From positions 12,744 through 19,156 of the forward strand of contig DOZZ01000066.1 in the NCBI GenBank assembly GCA_003517725.1: DNA of 6,413 nucleotides, written 5' to 3'. Below the pieces are notes generated by a model. That model made no database searches and was not told where the DNA came from. It saw only the letters and a program-made list of their open reading frames with translations. Of the stretch, positions 5,851 through 6,413 are shown piece by piece (the first letter of the stretch is position 1; each line of letters begins with the position of its first letter). A program made the position numbers and the translations under genes. Source of the DNA: Bryobacterales bacterium (GTDB lineage: Bacteria; Acidobacteriota; Terriglobia; Bryobacterales; Bryobacteraceae).

Positions 5851-6413
5851 ATGAACCGGACTATGCGCATTTTCTTTGTTCTGGCTTTTTCCGCCGCCGC
5901 CTTGAGCGCGCAGACGGATGACTCCTGGCGCTCGCAGGGAATCCTGTATCTAGACCATTCGCCGAGCGCCAAGCTGCACGACCTGCCCGTGAGCGCGGTC
6001 AAGATGCAGGCGGGCTTCTGGGCCGATCGCATGCGCGTCAACGCCGAGCGCAGCGTGCCCACGATGCTGCAGGAACTTGAGGACCATGGCATCGTCAACA
6101 ATTTCCGGCGGCTCTCCGGGCGCTCCACGCAAGCTACACACCAGGGGCCGGTCTATACCGATTCGGATCTCTACAAGTGGATCGAAGCAGCGGCATTCGT
6201 GCTGCAGTCGGGCGATCGGCCGCAACTGCGCGCGACACTGCTCGCGACAATAGACAGGCTGATCGACGACATACTGGCCGCGCAGGAACCGAGCGGCTAT
6301 CTGAACACTTATTACCAGGGCGACAAAGCCGCGCTGCGCTTCACCGAAATGCACCGGTCGCACGAACTGTACTGCCTGGGGCATCTGCTGCAGGCCGCCA
6401 TCGCTTACTATCG
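5851..6413 (+). CDS. Secreted GH127-like beta-L-arabinofuranosidase (DUF1680), N-terminal part
   Basis: The frame is open from ATG 5851 to the window end (187 residues visible), so the gene is cut by the window, not broken. Residues 5-20 form a signal peptide (MRIFFVLAFSAAALSA, probable cut before QTDD). The mature part has landmarks of the DUF1680/GH127 alpha/alpha-barrel family: KMQAGFWADRMRVNAERSVP (51-70), GIVNNF (80-85), GPVYTDSDLYKWIEAA (99-114), AAQEPSGYLNTYY (143-155) and HELYCLGHLLQAAIAYY (171-187). Members release L-arabinofuranose from plant glycans and glycoproteins; related groups such as GH146 share the fold. The zinc-ligand cysteines and nucleophile Cys known for the family lie further downstream and cannot be checked. 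A second in-frame ATG at 5863 sits nearer the hydrophobic core and is a possible start. GATAAT lies directly before ATG 5851; the Shine-Dalgarno is weak. Confidence 0.88.
   Translation, partial: MNRTMRIFFVLAFSAAALSAQTDDSWRSQGILYLDHSPSAKLHDLPVSAVKMQAGFWADRMRVNAERSVPTMLQELEDHGIVNNFRRLSGRSTQATHQGPVYTDSDLYKWIEAAAFVLQSGDRPQLRATLLATIDRLIDDILAAQEPSGYLNTYYQGDKAALRFTEMHRSHELYCLGHLLQAAIAYY

Overview
The window looks like chromosomal DNA of a GC-rich bacterium, most plausibly an Acidobacteriota of the Bryobacterales/Solibacter type. This is an inference from gene content and style: a protein with a TonB C-terminal domain, a secreted Tat-type TIM-barrel sugar isomerase, signal peptides ending in LSA-Q or LPA-Q, a GH127-type glycosidase, and weak or absent Shine-Dalgarno sequences. 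No ribosomal RNA or marker gene confirms it. Coding density is very high, and no gene-free stretch exceeds 100 bases. I see no tRNA, rRNA, CRISPR array, insertion sequence, integrase or phage gene.

Layout. (1) Positions 1-1313, plus strand: the C-terminal end of a TonB-domain protein, then a predicted exported sugar phosphate isomerase/epimerase-like protein. (2) Positions 1321-2611, minus strand: a tight three-gene unit reading msrA, then a secreted helical protein of unknown function, then an 89-residue cysteine-rich zinc-finger-like protein with a Pro-rich acidic tail. The first two genes are 2 bases apart and the last two overlap by ATGA. (3) Positions 2612-2678: a 67-base divergent intergenic region holding a 7-base dyad and flanked by copies of a 12-base repeat that each carry a start codon. 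(4) Positions 2679-5754, plus strand: a two-gene ABC transporter operon of the nitrate/sulfonate/taurine family. It has an ATPase with an extra C-terminal AAA-associated domain and a single-chain permease made of two fused permease halves. No substrate-binding protein lies beside it. (5) Positions 5755-5850: a short intergenic region with a compact structured element of two CTAAAG-loop hairpins inside an outer stem. (6) From 5851 to the window end, plus strand: the N-terminal part of a secreted GH127-like (DUF1680) beta-L-arabinofuranosidase.

How the genes work together. The ATPase and permease together supply two nucleotide-binding sites and two transmembrane domains, enough for a complete importer core. 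MsrA repairs oxidised methionine, and its two downstream partners are probably co-expressed with it, but their roles are unknown. The isomerase-like protein and the glycosidase fit a carbohydrate-degrading lifestyle but are not in one operon. Nothing here is clearly a new defence or mobile system. The least explained parts are the msrA-linked cysteine-rich protein, the transporter without a binding protein, and the hairpin element.
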